From JANNNF01 sp040385825 (GTDB lineage Bacteria; Pseudomonadota; Alphaproteobacteria; Rhodobacterales; Rhodobacteraceae): a stretch of 64,000 bases of DNA. The translations under genes were made by a program, and so were the position numbers. Below the pieces are notes generated by a model. The model made no database searches and was not told where the DNA came from. It saw only the letters and a program-made list of their open reading frames with translations. Each line of letters begins with the position of its first letter. Positions within the stretch are counted from its first letter, which is position 1. The stretch spans positions 372,001 to 436,000 of the forward strand of contig JAZKGQ010000006.1 of assembly GCA_040385825.1 (NCBI GenBank), read 5' to 3'. Below, in pieces: positions 17,228 through 26,490 of this stretch.

Positions 17228-18267
17228 CAGACCGTCTCGGTCACTTTGCGCAGGTAGGGGGGCACGTCGGGGTCGAACCCGCGCCGCCGCGCCAGACCTT
17301 CGATGAACTGGTAGAACCCGACCGCCAGCACCAGCGGCGCGACCAGCGGATGCAGCCCCGACACCGAGGGCAGGGTCACCGCCCCATGCACCTCGGCCCC
17401 GGTCAGAAACACATCCGCCCCCTGCGCCACCAGACGCTGCACTGTCGCCGCAACATGCGGCAAGGCGGCATCCTTGACGCCAAGCGCCAGCACCGGAAAC
17501 TGCGCCTGCACAATGGCGGACGGGCCATGCAGCACCTCGGCCGCCGAGAAACTTTCGGCGTGCAGCCCGCAGGTTTCCTTGAACTTCAGCGCGGCTTCAT
17601 TCGCAATGGCAATCGCAGGGCCACGGCCCAGCACATACAGCGACTGTGCCCGTGACAGGCGCGCCGACAACGGCTCCCAATCCAGCGTCAGGGCCTGGGC
17701 AAAGGCATCGGGCAGGCCTGCCACGGCGGCGCGCAGATCGGCGTCGTCCTGCCATTCGGCCAGCAGCGCCAACCCCGCCACGACCGAGCTGACAAAGGTT
17801 TTCGTCGCCGCGACCGAATGTTCCACCCCTGCCTGCAACGGCAGGCAATGCGCCGAAGCAGCACCCATCGGGCTGTCCGCGACATTGGTGATCGCAACCG
17901 TCAGCGCGCCATCCCGGCCCGCAGATCGCAGCATTTCCACGATGTCGGGGCTTTTGCCCGATTGCGAAATGCCGATGCAGGCCGCCCCCTTCAACCTCAA
18001 GGCCCGCCCATAGATCGACGCGATGGAGGGGCCAAGCGAGGCCACCGGAACCCCGGCCACCAGTTCGGTCGCGTATTTCAGATAGGTCGCGGAATGGTCC
18101 GACGACCCCCGCGCCACAGTGGCGATCACCGGCGGATTTGCCGCCCGCAAGGCTGCCGCCGCCGCTGCCGTGGCCCCTGCCGAGGCATCCAGAAACCGCC
18201 GCGCGGCCTGTGGAATTTCGGCCACCTCGCGGGCCATGTAAGACTGTTGTGCGACGGGTGCGGTCAT
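17227..18267 (-). CDS. SIS-domain glucosamine-6-phosphate deaminase, NagB-II type
   Basis: The 346-residue product has two SIS domains like the isomerase half of GlmS but no glutaminase domain. The phosphosugar sites are VARGSSDHSATYLKYATE (about 47-64) and GISQSGKSPDIVEM (about 97-110). In this operon it most likely deaminates glucosamine-6-phosphate to fructose-6-phosphate, replacing classical NagB; none of the other genes here encodes that step. An AgaS-type sugar isomerase is the alternative. It overlaps the GntR gene by 4 bases and nagA by 1. Confidence 0.85.
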   Translation of the reverse strand: MTAPVAQQSYMAREVAEIPQAARRFLDASAGATAAAAAALRAANPPVIATVARGSSDHSATYLKYATELVAGVPVASLGPSIASIYGRALRLKGAACIGISQSGKSPDIVEMLRSAGRDGALTVAITNVADSPMGAASAHCLPLQAGVEHSVAATKTFVSSVVAGLALLAEWQDDADLRAAVAGLPDAFAQALTLDWEPLSARLSRAQSLYVLGRGPAIAIANEAALKFKETCGLHAESFSAAEVLHGPSAIVQAQFPVLALGVKDAALPHVAATVQRLVAQGADVFLTGAEVHGAVTLPSVSGLHPLVAPLVLAVGFYQFIEGLARRRGFDPDVPPYLRKVTETV

Positions 18268-19037
18268 TCGGTGTTCCTTTCGCCCTCTGGCGCAAGTTTC
18301 AATTCCACAGCGAAATCATAGGCATCGCCGCGATATAGGGACCGGGTGAATTCCACCACGCGCCCCGAGGCAAGATAGCTGATCCGTTCGATCCGCAGGC
18401 TGGCAGACCCCGCCGCCACGCCCAGCAATTCGGCATCGCGCGGCCCAAGGCTGGCCGCCGAAATGCGCTGCACGGCGCGCACCGGGCGCAGACCCCGCGC
18501 CTCCAGCACCGCGTAAAGCGAGGTGTCGACCACCATCGGGTCCGGCAACACCGCGTTCGACAGGGCCGCGCGTTCGATCGCCAGGGGCACGCCATCGGAC
18601 CGGCGCACCCGTTCCAGCCGCGCCACGCGGTCGTCAGTGCCAAGGCCAAGGGCCATCACTTCTTCGGGGGCGGGGGCATGCAGGGCGCGGCTGATCCAGA
18701 CCGATTCCACCACCTTGCCGCGCCGGGCCATGTCTTCGGTGAACGAGGTCAGCAGCGACAGCGCCTGTTCCAGCCGTTCCACCCGCTGCGCCACAAAGGT
18801 CCCCGACCCGCGCTTTTGCACCAAGGCACCCTGCGCCACCAGGGCCTGCACCGCCTTGCGGATGGTCACGCGCGACAGGCCGGTCATCACCGCCATGTCG
18901 CGTTCGGCGGGCAGGCTGTCACCGGGGGACAGGCGGCCCCCTGCCACAGCATCGGCAATCCGGCGTTGCAGTTGCAGATACAGCGGCCCGGCCCCGGCCT
19001 CGTCAAACCCGGCGGGGGAAAAGATCAGGTCCATCAT
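18264..19037 (-). CDS. GntR/HutC-family regulator of amino-sugar genes
   Basis: A 257-residue repressor with an N-terminal winged helix (about 15-75; ERDMAVMTGLSRVTIRKAVQALVAQG) and a C-terminal UTRA-type effector domain (about 95-250) as in NagR and HutC proteins. The start may be 19037 or the adjacent ATG at 19034; GGAGGGG lies just upstream. It sits between the kinase and SIS genes with 4-base overlaps on both sides. The divergent promoter region 19868-20032 holds repeated GGTAT half-sites that are likely its operators. The effector is probably GlcNAc-6-P or GlcN-6-P, by analogy. Confidence 0.88.
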   Translation of the reverse strand: MMDLIFSPAGFDEAGAGPLYLQLQRRIADAVAGGRLSPGDSLPAERDMAVMTGLSRVTIRKAVQALVAQGALVQKRGSGTFVAQRVERLEQALSLLTSFTEDMARRGKVVESVWISRALHAPAPEEVMALGLGTDDRVARLERVRRSDGVPLAIERAALSNAVLPDPMVVDTSLYAVLEARGLRPVRAVQRISAASLGPRDAELLGVAAGSASLRIERISYLASGRVVEFTRSLYRGDAYDFAVELKLAPEGERNTE

Positions 19038-19867
19038 GGCCCCTCCCGCGCCAGCAGCAGCGCGCCGTCAAGCGCGGTGCCAAGGGCCGATGCCACCTGC
19101 CAGCGCCCCGCCAGGGCTTGCGCAAAGGCCGGACCCAACCCGCCGATGAACACCACCGGCAACGGGGCCGATCCCTGCAAATGATCCACCGCGCGGGCCA
19201 CATCGGCCACGCCCTGCGCCAGAACCGCCTGCGCCGCCGGATCATCCGACCCGACGATGCGCGGTGCAAAGGCTGCGAAATCCACCGCCTGCGCCGTGCG
19301 GGCAAACTGCACCACACCCGCCGCGCCGCCCTGTTCGGCCAGCACGCGGCCCAGCAGGGGCGTCATCGGGTCCAGCCCGTCCACCGCCCGCAACGCCCGC
19401 GCCAGCAGCGCGCGGCCCAGCACGGCACCGCTGCCTTCATCCCCCAGAACCGCGCCCCAGCCGCCGATCTGCCGGATCGCCCCAGCCGTTTGCCGCGCAA
19501 ACACCGACCCCGTGCCGATGGCCGCCACAATGCCGTCGCCCGGCCCAAGCGCGCCCTTCACCGCCGCAATCGCATCCGATTCCAGCCGCACCCGCGCGAA
19601 GGGCAGGTCAAGCTGCCCCAGGGCCTGCGGACCAAGCGCATTGGCCCCCGCCAGCCCCAGACCCGCCCGAAGACCGGACAGATCCCCCGCCCCGGCCTGC
19701 CGCAATGCCGCCTGCGCCGCCGACAGGATGTTGCCCCGCGCCACGCCCAGATCGGTGGTGACATTGGCCGGACCCGCAGCCCCCACCCCAAGCACACGGC
19801 CAGAGGCATCGGCCACAGCCGCCCGGCACCCCGTGCCGCCCCCATCTATGCCCAGGTAAAGCTGCAT
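19034..19867 (-). CDS. N-acetylglucosamine kinase, BadF/BadG/BcrA/BcrD family
   Basis: A 277-residue ASKHA-fold kinase. The N-terminal phosphate motif is LGIDGGGTGCRAAVAD and the second block is IGTGSVFARQ, followed by GGWGAVLGDEGSGAVLGR. The start at 19867 follows AGAGGAG and begins right at the domain. It probably phosphorylates GlcNAc (or another hexosamine) to feed NagA. It is the first gene of the minus-strand operon and diverges from murQ. Confidence 0.87.
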   Translation of the reverse strand: MQLYLGIDGGGTGCRAAVADASGRVLGVGAAGPANVTTDLGVARGNILSAAQAALRQAGAGDLSGLRAGLGLAGANALGPQALGQLDLPFARVRLESDAIAAVKGALGPGDGIVAAIGTGSVFARQTAGAIRQIGGWGAVLGDEGSGAVLGRALLARALRAVDGLDPMTPLLGRVLAEQGGAAGVVQFARTAQAVDFAAFAPRIVGSDDPAAQAVLAQGVADVARAVDHLQGSAPLPVVFIGGLGPAFAQALAGRWQVASALGTALDGALLLAREGP

Positions 19868-19889
19868 CCCGAATCTCCTCTGCATCAAG

Positions 19890-19997
19890 GATACCAAAAC
19901 AATACCTTTTGGGAAGTGGTATCTTGTTATCGCCTGATTATGGGGCGGTTTACGAAGGATAAGACAGATTTGCAACAACACTCTTTACAAGTGGTAT
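19890..19997. promoter_or_regulatory. Candidate GntR operators in divergent nag/murQ promoter
   Basis: GATACCA at 19890-19896 is mirrored by TGGTATC at 19917-19923, with a further ATACC at 19902-19906. AAGTGGTAT occurs twice, at 19914-19922 and 19989-19997. Four GGTAT half-sites in 110 bases of divergent promoter fit control of both operons by the GntR protein. Confidence 0.5.
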
Positions 19998-20032
19998 TAT
20001 TTTGGCATTGTTAACGCAACAGGAGGAATCAG

Positions 20033-20917
20033 ATGGCCGACCGCCCGACAGAAATGCTGCATCCAGACGCACGGGGCCTGCACCTGCGGGATGGGGCGGG
20101 GATTCTGTCGCTGCTGCTGGACGCGCAGGCGAGCGCGCTTGGCGCCCTGCGTCCTGCGCTGCCGCAGATGGAACAGGCCGCCGATCTGGCGGCTGCGGCC
20201 GTGGCGCGGGGCGGCAAGCTGGCCTATGCCGGGGCGGGGTCGTCGGGGGTGATGGCGCTGTCGGATTGTCTGGAACTGGCAGGCACCTTCGGCATCGCAC
20301 CACAGCAGACGCCGATGCTGTTTGCGGGCGGGGCGGCAGCGCTGATCCACCTGACCGGCGGGGTCGAGGATGACCCGGCACAGGCGCAGGCCGATCTTGA
20401 CGCGGCAGGCCTGACACCAGGCGATGTGCTGATTGCCGTCTCGGCCTCCGGGTCCACCCCGTACACCATTGCGGTGGCGCGCGCGGCCAGGGCGGCGGGG
20501 GTGGCGGTGATCGGCATCGCCAACACGCCGGATGCAGCGCTGCTGATGCTGGCCGATGTGGCGATCTGCCTGAACACCGGGGCCGAGGTCATTGCCGGGT
20601 CCACCCGCATGGGGGCCGCGACCGCGCAGAAAGTGGCGCTGAACCTGATCTCCACGCTGATGGGCATTCGCCTAGGCCATGTGCATGACGGCCATATGGT
20701 CAATGTGGTGGCCGACAATGCCAAACTGATCGACCGCGCCGCGCGGATCGTGGCCGATGTCACGGGCGCGACATTGCCGGTGGCCAAAGCCGCGTTGAAT
20801 GCCACCGACGGCGCGGTAAAGTCGGCCATTCTGGTCGTACGGGGCCACACCCCCGATGCGGCCCGATCTGCCCTTGCGGCCAGCAAGGGGCATCTTGCCC
20901 CATTGCTGACTGCCTGA
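20033..20917 (+). CDS. murQ: N-acetylmuramic acid 6-phosphate etherase MurQ
   Basis: The 294-residue SIS-domain lyase cleaves the lactyl ether of MurNAc-6-phosphate to give GlcNAc-6-phosphate and D-lactate. Family marks are YAGAGSSGVMALSD, the SASGSTPYTI loop, GAEVIAGSTRMGAATAQK and GHVHDGHMVNVVADNAKL. It starts after AGGAGGAAT. Its product is the NagA substrate, which ties it to the divergent operon and suggests cell-wall sugar recycling or scavenging. A small CGGGC/GCCCG hairpin lies at 20926-20939 before the next gene. Confidence 0.96.
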   Translation: MADRPTEMLHPDARGLHLRDGAGILSLLLDAQASALGALRPALPQMEQAADLAAAAVARGGKLAYAGAGSSGVMALSDCLELAGTFGIAPQQTPMLFAGGAAALIHLTGGVEDDPAQAQADLDAAGLTPGDVLIAVSASGSTPYTIAVARAARAAGVAVIGIANTPDAALLMLADVAICLNTGAEVIAGSTRMGAATAQKVALNLISTLMGIRLGHVHDGHMVNVVADNAKLIDRAARIVADVTGATLPVAKAALNATDGAVKSAILVVRGHTPDAARSALAASKGHLAPLLTA

Positions 20918-20956
20918 CCAATAACCGGGCAAAAGCCCGCCAACCGGGAGACGACC

Positions 20957-22207
20957 ATGACCAAGACCTTTCGTATCGCGCTGCTGACCAGCACCTTGCT
21001 GGCGGGCGCTGCCTCGGCGCAGGATGTGACGCTGACCATTGAATCTTGGCGCAACGACGATCTGACCATCTGGCAAGACACGCTGATCCCGGCGTTCGAG
21101 GCCAAGAACCCCGGCATCAAGGTGGTCTTCGCGCCGACCGCCCCTGCCGAATACAACGCCGTGCTGAACTCCAAGCTGGAGGCCGGGTCTGCGGGCGATC
21201 TGATCACCTGCCGCCCCTTCGATGCGTCGCTGGCGCTGTACAGCGCAGGCCAACTGGCCGATCTGACCGGCCTTGCCTCGATGGCCAATTTCAGCCCCGT
21301 CGCCAAATCCGCCTGGCAGACCGATGATGGCGCGGCCACCTTCTGCGTGCCGATGGCAAGCGTGATCCACGGCTTCATCTACAACAAGGATGCGTTTGAC
21401 GCCCTTGGCATTGCCGTGCCGGAAACCGAGGCCGATTTCTTTGCGGCCCTGGACAAGATCAAGGCCGACGGCACCTACATTCCGATGGCCATGGGCACCA
21501 ATGACCAATGGGAAGCCGCCACCATGGGCTACAACAACATCGGTCCGAACTACTGGAAGGGCGAGGAAGGCCGTCTGGCGCTGATCAAGGGCGAACAGAA
21601 GCTGACCGATCCGCAATGGGTGGCCCCCTTTGCGACGCTGGCGCGCTGGAAGGACTATCTGGGCGACGGGTTTGAAGCCCAGACCTATCCCGACAGCCAG
21701 AACCTGTTCACCCTTGGCCGCGCTGCGGTCTATCCGGCCGGGTCTTGGGAAATCGCGGGCTTCAACGCGCAGGCCACCTTCAAGATGGGTGCGTTTGCCC
21801 CACCGGTGCAGGCGGCAGGCGACACCTGCTATATCAGCGACCACACCGATATCGGCATGGGCATGAACGCCAAGACCGCCTACCCGGACCAGACCAAGAC
21901 CCTGCTGGAATGGATCGGCAGCCCCGAGTTTGCCACTCTGTACGCCAACGCCCTGCCGGGCTTCTTCAGCCTGAACTCTACCCCGGTGGAAATGGCCGAT
22001 CCGCTGGCGCAGGAATTCGTGTCCTGGCGCGGCAAATGCCAGTCCACCATCCGGTCCACCTATCAGATCCTGTCGCGCGGCACCCCGAACCTTGAGAATG
22101 AGACGTGGAATGCCAGCGCCAATGTGATCAAGGGCACCGAAACGCCCGAAGCCGCAGCGGCCCGTCTGCAAGACGGGCTGGCAAGCTGGTACGAACCGCA
22201 GAAGTGA
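20957..22207 (+). CDS. Sugar ABC transporter, substrate-binding protein
   Basis: The 416-residue protein has a signal peptide (RIALLTSTLLAGAASAQ) and resembles family 1 carbohydrate-binding proteins of the MalE/UgpB type: AFEAKNPGIKVVFAP, YNKDAFDALGI and GSWEIAGF. Its place after murQ and next to amino-sugar genes suggests an amino sugar, chitobiose or MurNAc-like ligand; this is inference. A strong hairpin follows the gene. Confidence 0.9.
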   Translation: MTKTFRIALLTSTLLAGAASAQDVTLTIESWRNDDLTIWQDTLIPAFEAKNPGIKVVFAPTAPAEYNAVLNSKLEAGSAGDLITCRPFDASLALYSAGQLADLTGLASMANFSPVAKSAWQTDDGAATFCVPMASVIHGFIYNKDAFDALGIAVPETEADFFAALDKIKADGTYIPMAMGTNDQWEAATMGYNNIGPNYWKGEEGRLALIKGEQKLTDPQWVAPFATLARWKDYLGDGFEAQTYPDSQNLFTLGRAAVYPAGSWEIAGFNAQATFKMGAFAPPVQAAGDTCYISDHTDIGMGMNAKTAYPDQTKTLLEWIGSPEFATLYANALPGFFSLNSTPVEMADPLAQEFVSWRGKCQSTIRSTYQILSRGTPNLENETWNASANVIKGTETPEAAAARLQDGLASWYEPQK

Positions 22208-22245
22208 TCTTCCCCGACCTGACCGGGCATCGCCTGTGACAACAA

Positions 22246-22270
22246 CCGGGAGGGGTCACACCCCTCCCGG
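22246..22270 (+). other. Strong hairpin between binding-protein and permease genes
   Basis: CCGGGAGGGG pairs with CCCCTCCCGG around TCACA, a perfect 10-bp stem without a T-run. Such hairpins downstream of binding-protein genes often protect the upstream mRNA or reduce read-through, giving an excess of binding protein. Confidence 0.6.
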
Positions 22271-22312
22271 ACCCCCGTGGGATATTTTCAGACAGAAAAT
22301 GCAGGAGGCGTG

Positions 22313-23230
22313 ATGGCTGCCCGGAAACCTGTCCGCTGGCATATCGGGGTGTTTCTGGCCCCTGCTGTGCTGGTCTACACCGCGATGATGATTGTTCCGC
22401 TGTTTGGCACCTTGAACCTTTCACTGTTCAACAAGGTGGATGGCGCGCGGGAATTTGTCGGGTTGTCGAATTTCGCCACCCTGTTTGGCGACCCAAGGTG
22501 GGCGGATGCATTCTGGAATGCGCTTGGCAACAACGCCTGGTTCTTTGTGGTGCACATGCTGGTACAGAATCCGATCGGCATTCTGCTGGCGGCGATCCTG
22601 TCGACGCCCAAGCTGCGGATGGCGGCGGCCTACCGGACCGCCATTTTCATTCCCACCATCCTGTCCTTCGTGATCGTGGGCTTCGTGTGGAAGCTGATCC
22701 TGTCACCGATCTGGGGCATCGCACCGGGGATGCTGGATTTCATCGGGTTGAAAAGCCTGTTCGCCCCCTGGCTGGGGCGCGAGGAATATGCGCTGACCAC
22801 CCTTGCCCTGATTTCCGTCTGGCAGTTTGTCGGCATCCCGATGATGCTGATTTATGCCGCCCTGCTGTCGATCCCCGACGAGGTGATCGAGGCCGCCGAA
22901 ATGGACGGGGTGACGGGGGCAAGCCAGTTCTGGAAGATCAAGCTGCCGCTGATCCTGCCAAGCATCGGGATTATCAGCATCCTGACCTTCGTCGGCAACT
23001 TCAACGCGTTTGACCTGATCTATGTGGCGCAAGGCGCGTTGGCCGGCCCCGATTTCAGCACCGACATTCTGGGCACGTTCCTCTATCGCACCTTCTTTGG
23101 CTTTCAGTTGCAACTGGGCGATCCCTACATGGGGTCGGCGATTGCGGGGGCGATGTTCGGCATCATCCTGATCGGCGTGTGCATCTATCTGTTCGGCATT
23201 CAGACCCGGCTGAGAAGGTATCAATTCTGA
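22313..23230 (+). CDS. Sugar ABC transporter permease 1
   Basis: A 305-residue MalF-type permease with about six membrane segments. The ATPase-docking EAA loop reads EAAEMDGVTGASQFWKIKLP. The start MAARKPVRWHIG at 22313 follows AGGAGG and is preferred over the longer frame from 22277. The stop overlaps the start of permease 2 by one base. Confidence 0.9.
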   Translation: MAARKPVRWHIGVFLAPAVLVYTAMMIVPLFGTLNLSLFNKVDGAREFVGLSNFATLFGDPRWADAFWNALGNNAWFFVVHMLVQNPIGILLAAILSTPKLRMAAAYRTAIFIPTILSFVIVGFVWKLILSPIWGIAPGMLDFIGLKSLFAPWLGREEYALTTLALISVWQFVGIPMMLIYAALLSIPDEVIEAAEMDGVTGASQFWKIKLPLILPSIGIISILTFVGNFNAFDLIYVAQGALAGPDFSTDILGTFLYRTFFGFQLQLGDPYMGSAIAGAMFGIILIGVCIYLFGIQTRLRRYQF

Positions 23231-24069
23231 TGGCAACCGCGCGTATGTCTTTGGGGCGCACCATCGCCGCCCATGCCGTGCTGATCACCTATACCGTGAT
23301 CGCGCTGTTCCCGGTCTTCGTGATCGTGGTCAACAGCTTCAAATCCCGCCGGGCGATCTTTGCGGACCCGCTGTCGCTGCCCGGCCCGGCCAGTTTCGAT
23401 CTGATCGGCTATCAGACCGTGATGAAGCAGGGCGATTTCTTTGCCTACTTTGGCAATTCGATGATCGTCACCGTTGCCAGCCTGTTCTTCGTGCTGCTGT
23501 TTGGCGCGATGGCGGCCTTTGCGCTGTCTGAATACCGCTTCCGGGGCAGCAGCCTGATGGGCCTGTATCTGGCGCTTGGCATCATGATCCCGATACGGCT
23601 GGGCACAGTGGCAATCTTGCAGATGATGGTGGCCAGCGGTCTGGTCAACACGCTGACCGCGCTGATCCTTGTCTATACCGCGCAAGGCTTGCCGCTGGCG
23701 GTGTTCATCCTCAGCGAGTTCATGCGCAACGTGTCTGATGATCTGAAGAATGCGGGCCGCATCGACGGGCTAAGCGAGTATGCCATCTTCTTTACGCTGG
23801 TCCTGCCGCTGGTCCGGCCTGCCATGGCCACCGTCGCGGTGTTTTCCATGATCCCAATCTGGAACGACCTGTGGTTCCCGCTGATCCTTGCGCCTGCCGA
23901 GGAAACCAAGACCATCACCCTTGGGTCACAGGTGTTCATCGGGCAGTTCGTCACCAACTGGAACGCGGTGCTGGCGGCGCTCAGCCTCGCCATCGTGCCG
24001 GTGCTGGTGATGTATCTGATCTTCTCACGTCAACTGATCCGCGGGATCACAGCAGGAGCGGTGAAATGA
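23230..24069 (+). CDS. Sugar ABC transporter permease 2
   Basis: A 279-residue MalG-type permease with about six membrane segments. The EAA-like loop is NAGRIDGLSEYAIFFTLVLP. It starts at ATG 23230, overlapping the previous stop, and overlaps the following oxidoreductase gene by 4 bases (ATGA), so the three genes are translationally coupled. Confidence 0.9.
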   Translation: MATARMSLGRTIAAHAVLITYTVIALFPVFVIVVNSFKSRRAIFADPLSLPGPASFDLIGYQTVMKQGDFFAYFGNSMIVTVASLFFVLLFGAMAAFALSEYRFRGSSLMGLYLALGIMIPIRLGTVAILQMMVASGLVNTLTALILVYTAQGLPLAVFILSEFMRNVSDDLKNAGRIDGLSEYAIFFTLVLPLVRPAMATVAVFSMIPIWNDLWFPLILAPAEETKTITLGSQVFIGQFVTNWNAVLAALSLAIVPVLVMYLIFSRQLIRGITAGAVK

Positions 24070-25094
24070 TCCGTGTATTGGTTGCAGGGCTTGGCAACAT
24101 GGGGCGCAGCCACGCGCTGGCCTATCACCGCAATCCGGCGTTCGATCTGGTGGGGCTGGTCAATCGGTCCACCCCGACGCTGGACCCGGAACTGGCGGGG
24201 TATGCGATCACGCCAGATTTCCACGAGGCGTTGGCACGGCTGAAGCCCGATCTGGTCTGTGTCTCCACCTATTCCGACAGCCACGCCGACTATGCGGTGG
24301 CCGCGATGGAGGCCGGGGCGGATGTGTTCGTCGAAAAGCCTCTGGCGACGACGGTGGCCGATGCGCGGCGGGTGGCGGAATGTGCGCATCGGTTGGGGCG
24401 CAAGGTCGTTGTCGGCTATATCCTGCGCCATCACCCCAGTTGGATCAGGCTGATCGCCGAGGCGCGCGCCCTTGGCGGGCCATATGTGTTCCGCCTGAAC
24501 CTGAACCAGCAAAGCAGCGGCCCGACATGGGATGTGCACAAGGCGCTGATGCAGACCACGCCGCCGATTGTCGATTGCGGGGTGCATTATGTCGATGTGA
24601 TGTGCCAGATCACCGATGCCCAGCCGGTCGAAGTGCGGGGCATGGGGTTGCGCCTGTCGAACGAGATTGCGCCGGACATGTACAATTACGGCCATTTTCA
24701 GGTGCTGTTCGACGATGGCTCTTTGGGCTGGTACGAGGCCGGCTGGGGCCCGATGATGTCTGACACCGCGTTTTTCGTGAAGGATGTGGTCAGCCCGAAT
24801 GGCGCGGTGTCCATCCGCATGCCGGATGATGCGCGGTCCGATGACGTGGACACACATACCAAGACCGCGATGTTGCGGCTGCACAAGGTGGGCCAGCCCC
24901 GGCAAGACCTGTCGATGGCCGATGAACCGGGGCATCAGGATCTGTGCGAACGCGAGCAGGCCTTTGTCGCAAAGGCCATTCTTGAAGGCCTGGATCTGAC
25001 CCGCCACATGAATGACGCGGTGCAATCGCTGGCGATCTGCCTTGCGGCAGATGAAAGCGTGCGGTCGGGGTTGCCGGTGCGGTTGCAACCATGA
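24066..25094 (+). CDS. Gfo/Idh/MocA-family oxidoreductase
   Basis: A 342-residue NAD(P)-dependent sugar oxidoreductase. The Rossmann motif VAGLGNMGRSHA is at the N-terminus, and the family motif EKPLATTVADARR lies near residue 90. The C-terminal half is the usual alpha/beta domain (PPIVDCGVHYVDVM). It probably modifies the sugar imported by the surrounding ABC transporter. The exact substrate cannot be told from sequence. Confidence 0.88.
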   Translation: MIRVLVAGLGNMGRSHALAYHRNPAFDLVGLVNRSTPTLDPELAGYAITPDFHEALARLKPDLVCVSTYSDSHADYAVAAMEAGADVFVEKPLATTVADARRVAECAHRLGRKVVVGYILRHHPSWIRLIAEARALGGPYVFRLNLNQQSSGPTWDVHKALMQTTPPIVDCGVHYVDVMCQITDAQPVEVRGMGLRLSNEIAPDMYNYGHFQVLFDDGSLGWYEAGWGPMMSDTAFFVKDVVSPNGAVSIRMPDDARSDDVDTHTKTAMLRLHKVGQPRQDLSMADEPGHQDLCEREQAFVAKAILEGLDLTRHMNDAVQSLAICLAADESVRSGLPVRLQP

Positions 25095-25135
25095 CCGCCC
25101 TTTCACATCCATCGCTGACCCCGGCCAACGGCGGC

Positions 25136-25228
25136 CCCCTCCCCCTTGTGGGGAGGGATGGGGTGGGGGGCCACAGGCGGCGTGCAAAACGCCCCCCACC
25201 CCCAACCCCTCCCCACCAGGGGGAGGGG
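25136..25228. repeat. Large imperfect inverted repeat between oxidoreductase and ATPase genes
   Basis: A left arm at 25136-25171 (beginning CCCCTCCCCCTTG) is nearly the reverse complement of a right arm at about 25191-25228 (ending CCAGGGGGAGGGG). Together they could fold into a stem of more than 30 bp. It resembles intergenic palindromic elements and here lies inside an ABC operon, 40 bases before the ATPase start. Confidence 0.75.
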
Positions 25229-25268
25229 AGGCAGCAATTCGGCAAGGCAAGGCAGAACGGAGACGACC

Positions 25269-26267
25269 ATGGGCGCGCTTGATCTGAAGAACATCACCAA
25301 ATCCTTCGGCACCACCGAGGTCATCAAGGGCGTCGATCTGACGGTGAATGAAGGCGAGTTCTGCGTCTTTGTCGGCCCGTCCGGCTGCGGCAAATCCACC
25401 CTGCTGCGGATCATCGCGGGGCTGGAGGATGCGTCGGGCGGCGATATTCTGCTGGACGGGCGGCGCGTCAACGACGTGGCCCCGGCCAGGCGGGAACTGG
25501 CGATGGTGTTTCAGTCTTACGCCCTGTACCCGCATCTGACCGTGCGCGACAACATGGGGCTGGCCTTGAAACAGGCCGGAGTCTCAAAGTCCGAGATCAC
25601 CAGATCGACCGACCGGGCGGCGAACATGCTGGCGCTTGGCCCGTTGCTGGACCGCAGGCCGGCCGAACTGTCGGGCGGGCAGCGGCAGCGGGTCGCCATT
25701 GGCCGCGCCATCGTGCGCACGCCCAAGCTGTTCCTGTTCGATGAACCGCTGTCAAACCTCGATGCCGCCCTGCGCGTGGCGACGCGGATCGAGATTGCCC
25801 GCCTGCACCGCGATCTGAAGGCCACGATGATCTATGTCACCCATGACCAGGTCGAGGCGATGACGCTGGCCGACCGCATCGTGGTGCTACGGGCGGGCAA
25901 GGTGGAACAGGTCGGCGCACCGATGGAATTGTACAACAACCCCGCCAATACTTTTGTGGCGGGCTTCATCGGCAGCCCCATGATGAACTTCCTGAAATCG
26001 GCCGCCTTGGGCATGTCCAGCGACAGCGCAGGCGTGCGACCCGAACATCTGACCCTGTCGCGCGAGGCCGGGTTGATTGCCGGAACCGTCAGCCATGTGG
26101 AAAAACTGGGCGGCGAAACGCTGGTCTATGTGCGGACCGATGTGCATGGCCTGCTGACCATCCGGCTGTTCGGCGAACATGACTGCCGGGTGGATGAGGT
26201 TGTTCATGTAACCCCCGATCCTGTGCGGGTTTTCCACTTTGACCCACAGGGCAACAGATTGCGGTAA
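25269..26267 (+). CDS. Sugar ABC transporter ATP-binding protein (MalK/UgpC type)
   Basis: A 332-residue ATPase. The Walker A motif is GPSGCGKST, the Q-loop VFQSYALYPHLTV, the signature LSGGQRQRVAIGRAI, Walker B LFLFDEPLSNLD and the switch histidine is in VTHDQVEAM. A C-terminal TOBE-like domain (about 240-332) is present but short. It starts MGALDLKNIT at 25269, after a GGAGACGACC leader nearly identical to that of the binding protein. It powers the two permeases encoded upstream. Confidence 0.93.
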   Translation: MGALDLKNITKSFGTTEVIKGVDLTVNEGEFCVFVGPSGCGKSTLLRIIAGLEDASGGDILLDGRRVNDVAPARRELAMVFQSYALYPHLTVRDNMGLALKQAGVSKSEITRSTDRAANMLALGPLLDRRPAELSGGQRQRVAIGRAIVRTPKLFLFDEPLSNLDAALRVATRIEIARLHRDLKATMIYVTHDQVEAMTLADRIVVLRAGKVEQVGAPMELYNNPANTFVAGFIGSPMMNFLKSAALGMSSDSAGVRPEHLTLSREAGLIAGTVSHVEKLGGETLVYVRTDVHGLLTIRLFGEHDCRVDEVVHVTPDPVRVFHFDPQGNRLR

Positions 26268-26490
26268 GGCAAAGTTTGCCTACCTTCCCTAGTCGCCTTT
26301 GCAACAGCTATGGCGAATAGGTCGCAATAGTGGCGGAAATGGGGGGAAAAAACGTCACCTTGGCACTTTTCAGAAAGGCCCTACTAGAAATTCTGGCCAA
26401 ACACGGCTATCGCTTCGGGTAATAGAGGACAAACAGTTCTCAACACCAAATGTCGGGCGAAGATCCGACGATCTGAGGCGGAGTAGTACA

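Noticed and set aside
25012..25287. Small frames across the large inverted repeat at 25136-25228
   Set aside because: They arise from the palindromic G/C-rich repeat. The oxidoreductase stop and the ATPase start bracket it.
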